From Porphyromonadaceae bacterium UBA7042 (lineage in GTDB: Bacteria > Bacteroidota > Bacteroidia > Bacteroidales > Muribaculaceae): 59,819 nt of DNA. The translations under genes were made by a program, and so were the position numbers. The number at the start of each line of letters is the position of its first letter. Position 1 is the stretch's first letter. Below the pieces are notes generated by a model. It was not told the origin of the DNA. It made no database searches and saw only the letters and a list, made by a program, of their open reading frames with translations. The stretch covers positions 1-59,819 of the forward strand of contig DLAR01000094.1 in NCBI GenBank assembly GCA_002494015.1. Reading direction: 5' to 3'. Positions 25,742 through 35,246 of this stretch are shown here, one piece after another.

Positions 25742-26347
25742 ATGGCTAGATACACAGGTCCCAGAACCAGAATCGCCCGCAAATTTGGCGAACCCATCTT
25801 CGGCGAAGACAAAGTCCTTGCCAAGAAAAATTACCCTCCGGGCCAGCACGGTCAGAACAAGCGTCGCAAGACCTCTGAATACGGTGTGCAGCTCCGCGAG
25901 AAACAGAAGGCCAAATACACCTACGGCGTTCTTGAAAAACAATTCCACAACCTCTTTGAGAAAGCTTCCCGCTCCAAGGGTATTACCGGTGAAATCCTTC
26001 TCCAGCTTCTCGAAGGCCGTCTCGACAACGTGGTTTACCGTCTTGGTATCGCTCCCACCCGTGCGGCAGCCCGTCAGCTCGTGCTTCACCGTCACATCGT
26101 TGTCAACGGCAAGGTTGTCAACATCGCCTCTTACGCCGTCAAACCCGGCGACGTAGTCGGTGTCCGTGAAAAATCCAAGTCTCTCGAAGTAATCGCCGAC
26201 GCTCTCGCCGGTTTCAATCACAGCAAATATCCGTGGCTCGAATGGGATGAATCCCTCAAGGCAGGTAAGTTCCTCCATGTTCCCGCACGCGAAGACATCC
26301 CCGAGAACATCAAGGAGCAGCTTATCGTCGAGTTGTATTCTAAATAA
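25742..26347 (+). CDS. rpsD: 30S ribosomal protein S4
   Basis: S4 (201 aa) is a primary 16S rRNA binder and translational repressor. The start MARYTGPRTRIARKFGEPIF gives the normal length; an in-frame upstream start at 25577 would add 55 unrelated residues from the leader and is rejected. The S4 RNA-binding fold is seen as LDNVVYRLGIAPTRAAARQL and HRHIVVNGKVVNIASYAVKP. The N-terminus lacks the CxxC zinc knuckle. Spacer to rpoA 20 nt. Confidence 0.99.
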   Translation: MARYTGPRTRIARKFGEPIFGEDKVLAKKNYPPGQHGQNKRRKTSEYGVQLREKQKAKYTYGVLEKQFHNLFEKASRSKGITGEILLQLLEGRLDNVVYRLGIAPTRAAARQLVLHRHIVVNGKVVNIASYAVKPGDVVGVREKSKSLEVIADALAGFNHSKYPWLEWDESLKAGKFLHVPAREDIPENIKEQLIVELYSK

Positions 26348-26367
26348 TCATTAAACCACAGATCCAT

Positions 26368-27360
26368 ATGGCTATATTAGCATTCCAGAAACCCGACAAA
26401 GTCCTCATGTTGGAAGCCGACAACACTTTCGGTAAATTTGAGTTCAAGCCATTGGAACCGGGTTATGGCATCACAATCGGAAACGCCCTTCGCCGCATCC
26501 TCCTCTCCTCCCTCGAAGGTTTCGCTATCGCGACTATCCGCATCGACGGAGTCCGTCACGAGTTTGATACCATCCCCGGTGTCAAGGAAGATGTAACCAA
26601 CATCATCCTTAACCTCAAAAAAGTCAACCTCAAGCAACTGGTTGAAGATACCGACAGCGAAAAGGCAACCATCACCGTTTCGGGTCAGGAAGAGTTCAAG
26701 GCCGGTGACATCGGCAAGGTTCTGACAGGGTTTGAAGTCCTCAACCCCGACCTTGTGATTTGTCATTTGGATCCCGGTGCCAGCTTCTCGATCGACATCA
26801 CAATAAACAAGGGCCGTGGTTGGGTTCCCGCTGAGGAAAACCAAAACCCCAACGACGCGATTGACGTCCTCGCTATCGACTCAATCTACACCCCCATCAA
26901 AAATGTGAAATACGCTGTCGAGAATTTCCGCGTAGACCAAAAGACCGACTACGACAAACTCACTCTTGAGATTACCACCGACGGGTCTATCCTCCCCAAG
27001 GAAGCTCTTAAAGAAGCTGCCAAAATCCTTATCCACCACTTCATGCTTTTCAGCGACGAGAAAATCACCCTCGAAACTGACGAAACTGACGGTGAAGAAG
27101 AATTTGACGAGGAAATCCTCCACATGCGACAGCTGCTCAAGTCCAAGCTCGTCGACATGGATCTCTCGGTGCGTGCACTCAACTGCCTCAAGAGTGCCGA
27201 AGTGGAAACCCTTGGCGAACTCGTTGTCTTCAACAAGACCGACCTGCTCAAGTTCCGCAACTTCGGTAAAAAGTCGCTCACCGAGCTTGATGAGCTCCTC
27301 GCCAACCTGAACCTCTCGTTTGGTATGGATATTTCAAAATATAAACTTGACAAAGAGTAA
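26368..27360 (+). CDS. rpoA: RNA polymerase alpha subunit
   Basis: Alpha subunit (330 aa) that dimerises to start polymerase assembly and contacts regulators through its C-terminal domain. The N-terminal domain has EPGYGITIGNALRRILLSSL and IRIDGVRHEFDTIPGVKED; after an acidic linker (DETDGEEEFDEEI) the helix-hairpin-helix C-terminal domain shows ALNCLKSAEVETLGELV and LLKFRNFGKKSLTELDELL. Between rpsD and rplQ as in almost all bacteria. Confidence 0.99.
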   Translation: MAILAFQKPDKVLMLEADNTFGKFEFKPLEPGYGITIGNALRRILLSSLEGFAIATIRIDGVRHEFDTIPGVKEDVTNIILNLKKVNLKQLVEDTDSEKATITVSGQEEFKAGDIGKVLTGFEVLNPDLVICHLDPGASFSIDITINKGRGWVPAEENQNPNDAIDVLAIDSIYTPIKNVKYAVENFRVDQKTDYDKLTLEITTDGSILPKEALKEAAKILIHHFMLFSDEKITLETDETDGEEEFDEEILHMRQLLKSKLVDMDLSVRALNCLKSAEVETLGELVVFNKTDLLKFRNFGKKSLTELDELLANLNLSFGMDISKYKLDKE

Positions 27361-27368
27361 TTATAACG

Positions 27369-27869
27369 ATGAGACATAATAAAAAATTCAACCATCTCAG
27401 CCGCAAAAAGGCACATCGCGACGCCCTTTTGGCCAACATGACGATTGCTCTGATTATGCGCAAGCGCATCTTCACCACTCTCGCCAAGGCCAAAGCCCTC
27501 CGTGTTTACGCCGAGCCGCTGATTAACCGCGCTAAAGACGACTCAATGTCCAACCGTCGTCTCGTCTTCAGCTACCTCCAGAACAAGGAGGCCGTTACTG
27601 AGCTTTTCCGCGAAATCGCTCAGAAGATTGCCGACCGCCCCGGTGGCTATACCCGCATCCTGAAAACAGGCAACCGTCTCGGTGACAACGCTTCGATGTG
27701 CTTCATCGAACTTGTTGACTACAACGAGAACATGCTCAAGGAAAAAGGTGCCAAGAAGACCGGCCGCACCCGTCGTTCACGCCGTTCTTCCAAGCCCGCA
27801 GCCGAGACTGCCGCTCCCGCAGCAGAAGCACCCGCAGCTGAGGCAGCAGAAGCACCCGCAGCTGAATAA
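27369..27869 (+). CDS. rplQ: 50S ribosomal protein L17 with Ala/Glu/Pro tail
   Basis: L17 (166 aa) lies near the tunnel exit. The core MRHNKKFNHLSRKKAHRDAL and RKRIFTTLAKAKALRVYAEP, with the ILKTGNRLGDNASMCFIELV strand, is normal; the core of about 125 residues is followed by ~40 residues consisting of a basic stretch (KKTGRTRRSRRSS) and a low-complexity tail with two copies of EAPAAEA. Such tails occur in Bacteroidota L17. It ends the ribosomal run at a strong hairpin terminator. Confidence 0.98.
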   Translation: MRHNKKFNHLSRKKAHRDALLANMTIALIMRKRIFTTLAKAKALRVYAEPLINRAKDDSMSNRRLVFSYLQNKEAVTELFREIAQKIADRPGGYTRILKTGNRLGDNASMCFIELVDYNENMLKEKGAKKTGRTRRSRRSSKPAAETAAPAAEAPAAEAAEAPAAE

Positions 27870-27890
27870 TCAAGGGATTACCCCACACAT

Positions 27891-27940
27891 AAAAACGACC
27901 GTCGCATACCTTGTCAGAGGCATTGCGGCGGTCGTTTTTT
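27891..27940. terminator. Bidirectional terminator between rplQ and aroB
   Basis: Arms 27891-27906 and 27924-27939 pair over 16 positions with one GU, with an A-run on the left and a T-run on the right. It lies between convergent genes and can end transcription from both sides. Confidence 0.85.
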
Positions 27941-27962
27941 ATCCCCTTGGCTTGCGCAGCCT

Positions 27963-29042
27963 TCAGGATGTCATGTCGCGAAGGATGTCAAGCGCGGCAA
28001 CGATGGTCGCAGGAGTGGCCGTGCGGTCTATTACCGGGCGCCCCGGAGCCTCCAGCAGGGTGAAATTGATGTCGTTTGATGTCGCGTTCTTCTTGTCATG
28101 GCTCATGAGGTCTATGAGCCGGTCATAATCGTCGCAGCTTATGGCGGGCAGCGGCTGAACAGGAATCCCGAGTGACGATGCCGTGTAGGTCTTCTTTAAA
28201 AAAGCACCCATCTCATGTAGGGCCGATGACGGGAAACCAAGTTCGATATGCGATATAATCATCTCGGCAAGGAGTCCGTAAGCCACCGCGTAACCGTGGG
28301 GGAGGGGAGAACGGCATTCATGGCTGAACGATTCGAGTGCGTGTCCGACCGTGTGCCCGAGGTTCAACGCTCGTCTCACCCCCTTTTCGCACGGGTCCTC
28401 GTCAACGATACGTTTCTTAATCATCACACTGTCGCGCAGCATCGGGAGCAAGCCGGCGGCATCGGTGAGCGAGACATCCGTGCCGATCAGCCGACGGTAT
28501 TCGCGCCCGTCAGTCAGCAGCGCGTGCTTTATCATCTCGGCATAGCCTGACAACAGCTCGTGCATCGGCAGCGTGACGAAAAAGCGTGTCGAGACAATGA
28601 CCGCGTCGGCAGGGGCAAAGACCCCTATCTCGTTTTTCAGTCCGCGGAAGTTTATGCCGGTTTTACCTCCGACCGCAGCATCGACCGCGCCAAGCAGCGT
28701 GGTGGGCAGATTGATAAAGCGCATCCCGCGCTTGAATGTCGCCGCAGCCATGCCGCCGATATCAGTTACCATGCCGCCGCCGACGTTGACAGTCAGGGAA
28801 CGGCGTGTGGCACCGTTATCGACAAGATGCCCCCATATCGAGGCAAGGGTGTCAAGATTTTTAGCGTCATCTCCCGCCGGGATGGTTATCAGGTCGGCTG
28901 ATGCAGGTAACCCGAGACGAGGCACCACGAGGCGTGCCGTGTTCTCGTCGGCGATAACATGGATTGTCGCCGGGGCGGCATCCTTGACAAGGTTGCCGAG
29001 TGCAGTAGCGACATCATTGGTAAAGAGGAGGTTCTGAGACAT
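27963..29042 (-). CDS. aroB: 3-dehydroquinate synthase
   Basis: Second enzyme of the shikimate pathway (359 aa), converting DAHP to 3-dehydroquinate with NAD and a divalent metal. NAD-binding and active-site segments are clear: GGGMVTDIGGMAAATFKRGM, LPTTLLGAVDAAVGGKTGIN, RALNLGHTVGHALES and LPHGYAVAYGLLAEM (metal His). It is the last gene of a six-gene operon and starts 3 nt after the HAD gene stop. Confidence 0.97.
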   Translation of the reverse strand: MSQNLLFTNDVATALGNLVKDAAPATIHVIADENTARLVVPRLGLPASADLITIPAGDDAKNLDTLASIWGHLVDNGATRRSLTVNVGGGMVTDIGGMAAATFKRGMRFINLPTTLLGAVDAAVGGKTGINFRGLKNEIGVFAPADAVIVSTRFFVTLPMHELLSGYAEMIKHALLTDGREYRRLIGTDVSLTDAAGLLPMLRDSVMIKKRIVDEDPCEKGVRRALNLGHTVGHALESFSHECRSPLPHGYAVAYGLLAEMIISHIELGFPSSALHEMGAFLKKTYTASSLGIPVQPLPAISCDDYDRLIDLMSHDKKNATSNDINFTLLEAPGRPVIDRTATPATIVAALDILRDMTS

Positions 29043-29045
29043 ATC

Positions 29046-29807
29046 TTATCGGTCGATTTTTGTCATTATCAGGTCGTAGGTAAGGACAGGGAGCGCATCG
29101 GCAAATTGGGCCATCGATTCAAACACAATCGCGGCTCCCGCGTCTTCAAGGGCCTTGCGCGGTATCGGCCCGGTAGTAACCCCGACGGTAAACGCGCCTG
29201 CGCGGTCACCGGCCTCGACACCGAGCGGCGCATTTTCGACAACGATTGACTGTGACGGTGAGACTCCGGCTATCTGCATTGCGCGTATATAAGGCTCGGG
29301 ATGCGGTTTGCCGAGTTTGACATCGCGCGAAGTGACACGCATACCGGGGAGAAACGCGCCGGGATAGTCGTCGTCAAGACGGTTGAGCAGCGTGTTCTGC
29401 CCCGACCCGGTCACGAGGACGCGTTTCATCCCGACGGCAATCATAAAGTCAAGCATCTCGCGGGCGCCCGGCATCGGTTTTACCGGGGGCAGCTCTGAGA
29501 AATAGACCGTCTTGCGGTGATACAGTTCCTCTATTTCTTCGGGCGAGGCATCGCGTCCGTAGGCCCGGTTGAAAATCATGTTTATAGTCGACGCGCCGGT
29601 GCGTCCTTCATATAGGTAGAACTCGTCGCGGTCAGCCTCCACGCCCAGCTCGGTGACCATGCGGTGCCACGCCGCAGTGTGGCTTTTCATCGAGTCATAG
29701 AGGGTGCCGTCCATGTCAATCAATGCGGCAGCGGGTCGCACATGGGTGTAATGGTGTCGCTGGAGAAAGCGGATGATGTCGGTTGAATACAGTCCTGAGT
29801 AGGTCAT
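29046..29807 (-). CDS. HAD-family phosphatase (beta-phosphoglucomutase-like)
   Basis: A 253-aa haloacid dehalogenase superfamily enzyme of the Cof/PGMB-type with a helical cap. Motif I is DMDGT (31-35, nucleophile Asp31), motif II VTGSG, motif III KLGKPHPEPY, motif IV VVENAPLGVEAG. The N-terminal ~28 residues before motif I are a small extension. Likely substrates are phosphosugars; none can be named. Its ATG overlaps the stop of the upstream AsmA-like gene (ATGA), so the two are translationally coupled. Confidence 0.9.
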   Translation of the reverse strand: MTYSGLYSTDIIRFLQRHHYTHVRPAAALIDMDGTLYDSMKSHTAAWHRMVTELGVEADRDEFYLYEGRTGASTINMIFNRAYGRDASPEEIEELYHRKTVYFSELPPVKPMPGAREMLDFMIAVGMKRVLVTGSGQNTLLNRLDDDYPGAFLPGMRVTSRDVKLGKPHPEPYIRAMQIAGVSPSQSIVVENAPLGVEAGDRAGAFTVGVTTGPIPRKALEDAGAAIVFESMAQFADALPVLTYDLIMTKIDR

Positions 29808-32800
29808 TTCTTCTTTCCTTTCTTTGATTTTTTGTTTTCAGCCGGAGCCACGGCGGTTGAATCGGGCGCCGGAGGGGGTGGCAGCAATCCCTCGTTGATG
29901 AAAATGAGGGAGTCGGCATGGGAAATTGTGTCTCCTTGCTCGCTGTCAGTCAGCATGGACGGGGTAACGGCGGTACCGAGCTGCAGTGTCTCAACGCCGG
30001 CATCGCGCACACCGCGCCTGAAGATATTCTCGATGCGGTTGACGAGGTTGATGCGGGTCGTGTCAGCAATCGCCATTGTCAAGCCGGCGGATTTCTCGTT
30101 AAATTTCGCTTTGCCGAGGCGCACCTTGAATTTGTCAGTGTTGCCCGACAGATTGATGCCGAAGCGGAAAGGAAGGGGCGATTTAAGAACGGCCACATGG
30201 TAGTTGAAGTTCAGGGTCATGTCGTTATTTCCCATAACGCCGAGCTTGTATCGGTCGATGTTGAACATGAAGGGGAACATTTCGAGCCGCGAGTCCTTGA
30301 CAATCATCTCGACACTCATGCTGTCAATCATGTTATGTTTCTTATCCTTGAACAGCAACCATTTTGATACCGTGCGGAAAGTCTCGGCATCCATCAGCAC
30401 GAGACTGTCACCCGAAATCTTGATAGCGGCCGACATCGACGGGATGTCGATGTTCATCATTGAGTCGATGCGCGATGTCGCCGCAATGTCGGCATTGATG
30501 ATTCCCCTGATGTCGTTGAGCAGCGGCATGAGCGAGTCTACCGCCGGAATTAGTTTTGTGAAACGGTCGATGTAGAAGTCTTTAATCTTCAGTCCGAAAG
30601 CAAATCTCAGATCTTCCTTGGAGGGGGCCGAATAAAGTGCTGACAGATCCATGCTGCCCACGTCGGTGCGGGCGCGCAGCGCGTGGAGGTTTATGGCCCC
30701 GTCAAGCACCATCAGCGACCCGGTCAGGTCGTGCAACACGAGGTCGGAATAGAGTACGTTGCGGGCGTTTATGTTTAGCAGCGCGTCGATGTTAATCGGC
30801 ACGACAAGCGCGGCCGACGCGTCGGGGTCGGCTGCATTCTCCACAGCCATCTGTATAGCCGCCTCGTCCTCGCTGTCGGGGATGACGATACTGCTCTTGG
30901 CGGTCTTGTCAGAGAACGCTGCTCCGGCGAATACCGCGGCTGCAAGCTGGTTGACATCGACCGTGTCACTCTGCACGTCAAAGAAAATGTCAAGCGCGGC
31001 ACCGCGTCGCGATGTCAGCGCGCGAGAGATATTGCCTATGGTACCGTTGATGAGAAAATCGCTTTTCCCCATGCGGTAGCGGGTGTCGGTGATTGTGATG
31101 CTGTCAGTCGAGAACTGCATGTCGAGGTCGCTCACCATGTTGCGAACCGGGAAATAAGGTGTAAACACCCTTGCGCGCTCGGCTTTCAATATGCCGCGGG
31201 CATTCCACCTCCGCAGCAGTTGCCTGATTGAGTTGTCAAGCTCTATATCGAGATTTTCGCCCCGTCTCGTGTCTCGGGCCGAGTCGGTCCGGTGCGGTCG
31301 GTTGGCGCGGGCGATGCGCCGGGCTTCGGCATATACCGAGTCAGGAGACAAGTCGGGCCTGACAGCCGATATGGAGTCGATGCGGGCCTTCATGCGCTTG
31401 CCGATGCGTGGTGGCGCGGGATGCATTGTGATGCCCATAAAAGCTTTGGAGAGAGCCGCGCGGTTAAATCTGTCGCCATACATGGCCCGTCCTGCATAAA
31501 TATCAAGATGAAGCCTTGGCAGCCGTGCGTTCCCGTTGTAACGGCGCAGCGATGCGCCCACGGTTATGTCGCGCAGCCATACGCGTGTCGAGTCATCTTC
31601 GCTGCGCATGGTAAGCAGCTTGCCCGATATGCGTCCTCCGATCGGATTTATGACCGTGGTGTCGGAGCCGGAAGCTGTATTCAGGCACCCTATCCCTGCT
31701 TTCCATTCCCGTCCGGCTATTTCCATGCCGGGAGTGAACACTGACAGCGTGTCGACGTTGATTGCGGCTGTCAGCAGTGAATCGGCCTTGATTTTTCCCC
31801 GGGTAAACGAGTTGTCGGTTCCCAGTTTCAGCTCGGCGTGGCGGGTATATACTGTTGCCGATGCATCGCGCATTGCCATGTTGAAGTCGTTCAGCACAGC
31901 CTCGCCGGTCAGCTTTATGCGGTGGAAATCTTTGCGTGACAGATAGCTGCGGTGCAGGCTGAAACGGCTGTCGGCGCGTAGCTCGCCACGCATGATGAAC
32001 GGAAGGCTGTCAGTGACAATGGCGGGGAGACGGCTCAGGCTGATGCCGCCTTTGAAATTGCCATCGACCGCCGGGTCGCTTAACGGGGTGGTGATTTTGG
32101 CATCGAGAGAGAATCCCACACCTTCGCCTATCATGACGAGGTTGCCGATGTTGATGGTTGATCTGTCGGGGTTCTTGCCGTCAATCGCGGCATCGGCTTC
32201 AAGGGCGAGGCGCGACAGTTTCAAGTTGTCATAGCTCGCGCTTGCCTCGGGTATTTTCAACGTTATGTCAGCCGATGGGATGCTGTCAGTGCCGGGGCTG
32301 AACGGCTCGGTCAGCCGCAAGGTGGCGGTGATTGACATGTCGGTTGTCACCTTGCCGAGCTCGCCGCGCATCGTCTCGGGAATCAGGGTTATTATCGCGT
32401 CAAGCCGTGTCAATGGAAGCTCGAAGTCGAGTGTCTTGACCGTCAGTGTTTCGGTCATGTCGATTTCGGCCGATGTCACGGTGGTGACATCTCCGATTCC
32501 CGCCTTGAACTTGTCAAGGGCGAATATAGCAGGTTCTTTGTGGTTCCACTTGATTTTGCCTCCGATACCGAATCGCAGATTGTCGATTTCAATTGCTCCC
32601 AATCGGGCCGACGAGCGGCCGTCGACAGAGAGGTTGTAGGCCGGAGCCGCATCGCCTTGCAGTCGGGTAGTGGTCAGCGTGACAGCGATGTCGGTCGAGT
32701 CGGGAACCGACAGGTATCTGACCGGCATGTTGCCGATTATTTCAAATTTTCCAAATGAAAAATCGGGAACCGACAGCGGCCCTTCCGTGGTCCGGGCGGC

Positions 32801-33286
32801 TGCATCGGGGATGGGGGTGACAACGTTGTAGTTGGCACTCTCGGTGTTGACGGTTACAAGGTTAATGCGCGGGGAGTCGATTATTATGTCATAAAGGGCG
32901 ATTCTCCCTATTGCCAGTTCAGGGATATTTATGGCGGCGTTGAAATGCTTGATGTTCAGCAGCGAGTCGGACCACGCAGGGAGTTGCGCCTTCACGGTGG
33001 CAGGCAATCGGCCGAGGCTGCGGCTAATGACCGACAGGTCACGCACATCGACTTCAAACCGTGGAAAAGTGGACCAGAAACTCAGTTCCACACGTCCTAT
33101 CGATACGTCGGCGTCAAGATACTCGTTGGCCTGTTCGGTGACAATCGGTGTCAGCCGCTCGGGTGAAAGATATGATATGGCGATGGTCAGGGTTGCGAGC
33201 ACCAGCACGAAAAATGCGGCTAAAGAAATAAGCACCCATTTGACGATGCGTCTCCACATGGGACGGCGGGGAGGTTGAGAGTCCAT
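29804..33286 (-). CDS. Large AsmA-like membrane-anchored protein
   Basis: A 1160-aa protein with one N-terminal membrane helix (WVLISLAAFFVLVLATLTIA, about residues 15-35) directly followed by the AsmA-type start of a long repetitive beta structure (LTPIVTEQANEYLDADVSIG and RVELSFWSTFPRFEVDVRDL). AsmA/TamB/YhdP-family proteins form bridge-like grooves that are thought to move phospholipids to, or assist assembly in, the outer membrane. The C-terminus is a Pro-rich then Lys-rich tail (NKKSKKGKKK). It is encoded 11 nt downstream of the DUF5715 gene and overlaps the HAD gene by 4 nt. Confidence 0.85.
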   Translation of the reverse strand: MDSQPPRRPMWRRIVKWVLISLAAFFVLVLATLTIAISYLSPERLTPIVTEQANEYLDADVSIGRVELSFWSTFPRFEVDVRDLSVISRSLGRLPATVKAQLPAWSDSLLNIKHFNAAINIPELAIGRIALYDIIIDSPRINLVTVNTESANYNVVTPIPDAAARTTEGPLSVPDFSFGKFEIIGNMPVRYLSVPDSTDIAVTLTTTRLQGDAAPAYNLSVDGRSSARLGAIEIDNLRFGIGGKIKWNHKEPAIFALDKFKAGIGDVTTVTSAEIDMTETLTVKTLDFELPLTRLDAIITLIPETMRGELGKVTTDMSITATLRLTEPFSPGTDSIPSADITLKIPEASASYDNLKLSRLALEADAAIDGKNPDRSTINIGNLVMIGEGVGFSLDAKITTPLSDPAVDGNFKGGISLSRLPAIVTDSLPFIMRGELRADSRFSLHRSYLSRKDFHRIKLTGEAVLNDFNMAMRDASATVYTRHAELKLGTDNSFTRGKIKADSLLTAAINVDTLSVFTPGMEIAGREWKAGIGCLNTASGSDTTVINPIGGRISGKLLTMRSEDDSTRVWLRDITVGASLRRYNGNARLPRLHLDIYAGRAMYGDRFNRAALSKAFMGITMHPAPPRIGKRMKARIDSISAVRPDLSPDSVYAEARRIARANRPHRTDSARDTRRGENLDIELDNSIRQLLRRWNARGILKAERARVFTPYFPVRNMVSDLDMQFSTDSITITDTRYRMGKSDFLINGTIGNISRALTSRRGAALDIFFDVQSDTVDVNQLAAAVFAGAAFSDKTAKSSIVIPDSEDEAAIQMAVENAADPDASAALVVPINIDALLNINARNVLYSDLVLHDLTGSLMVLDGAINLHALRARTDVGSMDLSALYSAPSKEDLRFAFGLKIKDFYIDRFTKLIPAVDSLMPLLNDIRGIINADIAATSRIDSMMNIDIPSMSAAIKISGDSLVLMDAETFRTVSKWLLFKDKKHNMIDSMSVEMIVKDSRLEMFPFMFNIDRYKLGVMGNNDMTLNFNYHVAVLKSPLPFRFGINLSGNTDKFKVRLGKAKFNEKSAGLTMAIADTTRINLVNRIENIFRRGVRDAGVETLQLGTAVTPSMLTDSEQGDTISHADSLIFINEGLLPPPPAPDSTAVAPAENKKSKKGKKK

Positions 33287-33297
33287 TTGTGAGAGTT

Positions 33298-34110
33298 TTA
33301 GTCGTTTTTGTTTCTTTTCCGGGCCGTGATGTGGAAACAGGGTTGTTTCCGTTCACATTTTACCCAGATTTTTCCTTCTTTGCGCATTGCGTAAAGCACT
33401 TCGGCCAATACGCCTTTCAGGTCGTCTACGCTGCGTGGAATCTCGTCGGAATTGGCGATAAAGTTGGCATAGGATATGTCGAAAGTCGTGCCGAGCTGAT
33501 GCACCGACGAGTCGATGGCGTTGGGATTGCGGCGGCGCAGCTTTGCGACCGAGCGTGGTGTGCGCAGCAGGCTTGTCACCTTTATGCGGTAGTCACCCCC
33601 TCCGCGGGCCGCGATTGTGTCGCGGAAACGCTGCCCGATTTCGCGCAGCGTCACGGCAGCGTCGGGCACGAGATAAGGGCGCGAGAATGTGAGGCGGTCG
33701 ATATAATATTCTTCGCAAGTGGTGATTTTCACAATGTCGCAGCCCATGTTCCAGTGGGAGCGGGTGTCAGTCAGCGGTTTGATGCCTATTTTCTCGGCAT
33801 CGGCCCAGTGGACGTGGTTGCTGTCGTTGAAAACAGTCCCCATGCTCTTGCCCAGATAGTTGACTTTCATTTTTATTGTCTTGGGAGGCATCGAGTCGAG
33901 ACATGCGAGATGACGGCTGACGGTGTCAGCGTCGAGAAACGCTGCCGACAGCGTGGAGTTATCGGACTGTGTTTCGACAGGTACAATCTCGTAATCGTCG
34001 TTTTTTTCCGAGCCGTTCCCTCCCGAGCACACGAGAATCAGCATGACGATGAACAGAGTCGGGGGCAAGAGTACTTTGGCAGTCTTGCGGGGGCTGAATT
34101 TTCGACGCAT
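33298..34110 (-). CDS. DUF5715 protein with M15-peptidase-like zinc site
   Basis: A 270-aa exported protein of a family known to me as DUF5715. The start at MRRKFSPRKTAK is preferred because it gives a membrane or signal helix (VLLPPTLFIVMLILVCSGG); an upstream in-frame start would overlap queC. The cysteine after that helix (VCSGG) could be a lipobox-type site but the match is weak. The C-terminal part resembles D,D-carboxypeptidase-like M15 enzymes: SLLRTPRSVAKLRRRNP, SSVHQLGTTFDISY (His and Asp ligands) and QPCFHIT (third ligand His). That would make it a peptidoglycan peptidase, an inference from motifs. 8 nt downstream of queC. Confidence 0.7.
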   Translation of the reverse strand: MRRKFSPRKTAKVLLPPTLFIVMLILVCSGGNGSEKNDDYEIVPVETQSDNSTLSAAFLDADTVSRHLACLDSMPPKTIKMKVNYLGKSMGTVFNDSNHVHWADAEKIGIKPLTDTRSHWNMGCDIVKITTCEEYYIDRLTFSRPYLVPDAAVTLREIGQRFRDTIAARGGGDYRIKVTSLLRTPRSVAKLRRRNPNAIDSSVHQLGTTFDISYANFIANSDEIPRSVDDLKGVLAEVLYAMRKEGKIWVKCERKQPCFHITARKRNKND

Positions 34111-34118
34111 CGTTTCTG

Positions 34119-34751
34119 TTATAAGTTTATCCCGGCGAAAGCAAGGGCCTCGGCGCGCTCGCGGCAGGTGCCGCAAGTGCCGCAGTGGGTCTCGCCGCCG
34201 CGATAGCATGAATAAGTGTGGTTATAATCGACCCCGAGTTTCTTTCCGCGCAGGGCGATTTCACCTTTGGTCAGACCTGTATAGGGGGCGAAAAGCTCGA
34301 TGTGCTCGTAGGTCCCGGCGGCAATCGCGTCGCCCATCGCCTTGATGAACCCGGGGCGGCAGTCAGGATAGATGGAGTGGTCTCCCGCATGGTTGGCAAT
34401 CATCACCTTCTTCAGTCCCATGCTCTCGGCCAGACCGGCCGCGGCGGCAAGCATTATGCCGTTGCGGAAAGGCACGACGGTGGATTTCATGTTTTCCTCG
34501 TCATAGTCACCCCCGGGGATAGCCTCGCCTCCGTCGAGCAGTGAGCTTTTAAAGTTGCGGCCAATGAATCCGAGGTCGATTTCGATCAGTTTTATGCCGA
34601 GTAAACCGCAGTTATATCGGGCGCATTCCACCTCGCGGCTGTCATGATTGGCGCCATAGTGGCAGTAGACAGCGGCGGCGATAGAGTCACGGTATTCGTG
34701 AAGCATGGTTGTCGAGTCCATTCCGCCCGACAGTACAAGTAGGGAGTCCAT
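34119..34751 (-). CDS. queC: 7-cyano-7-deazaguanine synthase
   Basis: QueC (210 aa) turns 7-carboxy-7-deazaguanine into preQ0 with ATP and ammonia in the queuosine pathway. The PP-loop ATP motif SGGMDS is at residues 8-13, and the C-terminal zinc site has four Cys in SCYRGGETHCGTCGTCRER. It follows queF by 24 nt. queD and queE are not in the window. Confidence 0.97.
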   Translation of the reverse strand: MDSLLVLSGGMDSTTMLHEYRDSIAAAVYCHYGANHDSREVECARYNCGLLGIKLIEIDLGFIGRNFKSSLLDGGEAIPGGDYDEENMKSTVVPFRNGIMLAAAAGLAESMGLKKVMIANHAGDHSIYPDCRPGFIKAMGDAIAAGTYEHIELFAPYTGLTKGEIALRGKKLGVDYNHTYSCYRGGETHCGTCGTCRERAEALAFAGINL

Positions 34752-34775
34752 TATTATATAGGGTATTTTATGTAA

Positions 34776-35246
34776 TCAGAATGAGTCAATGAATGATGCA
34801 GCCAATCGCTTTTTGACCAGTTCTTGGTGGTCAGGGTCGCCGTAATTGGCAAACGGATGGATGGCGATGCCGCCACGGGGTGTGAAAATTCCCTTGACTT
34901 CGATATATCTTGGGTCCATCAGTTTCACAAGGTCTTTCATGATGATGTTTATGCAGTCTTCATGAAAATCGCCGTGGTTGCGGAAGCTGAAAAGATAAAG
35001 TTTGAGGCTTTTGCTCTCCACCATGCGTTCGCGCGGGATATAAGAGATGATGATGCGGGCAAAATCGGGTTGTCCCGTCTTGGGGCACAGGGAGGTGAAC
35101 TCGGGACAGGTGAAGGTCACAAGATATTCGTTGTCCTGATGCTTGTTGACAAATGTCTCAAGCACTTCCGGGGCATATTGTTCCGGATAGCGTGTCCCGG
35201 TGTTCCCGAGCAGCGATACTCCGTCAAGTTCAGTGGTAGTTCTCAC
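34776..35246 (-). CDS. queF: NADPH-dependent preQ0 reductase
   Basis: QueF (156 aa) reduces the nitrile of preQ0 to the amine preQ1. It is the short, unifunctional type: the catalytic Cys is in SLCPKTGQPDFARI with the Asp seven residues on, and the QueF motif is ESKSLKLYLFSFRNHG, followed by FHEDC. The start codon is GTG; no ATG is available in frame close by. First gene of the operon queF-queC-DUF5715-AsmA-HAD-aroB. Confidence 0.97.
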   Translation of the reverse strand: MRTTTELDGVSLLGNTGTRYPEQYAPEVLETFVNKHQDNEYLVTFTCPEFTSLCPKTGQPDFARIIISYIPRERMVESKSLKLYLFSFRNHGDFHEDCINIIMKDLVKLMDPRYIEVKGIFTPRGGIAIHPFANYGDPDHQELVKKRLAASFIDSF

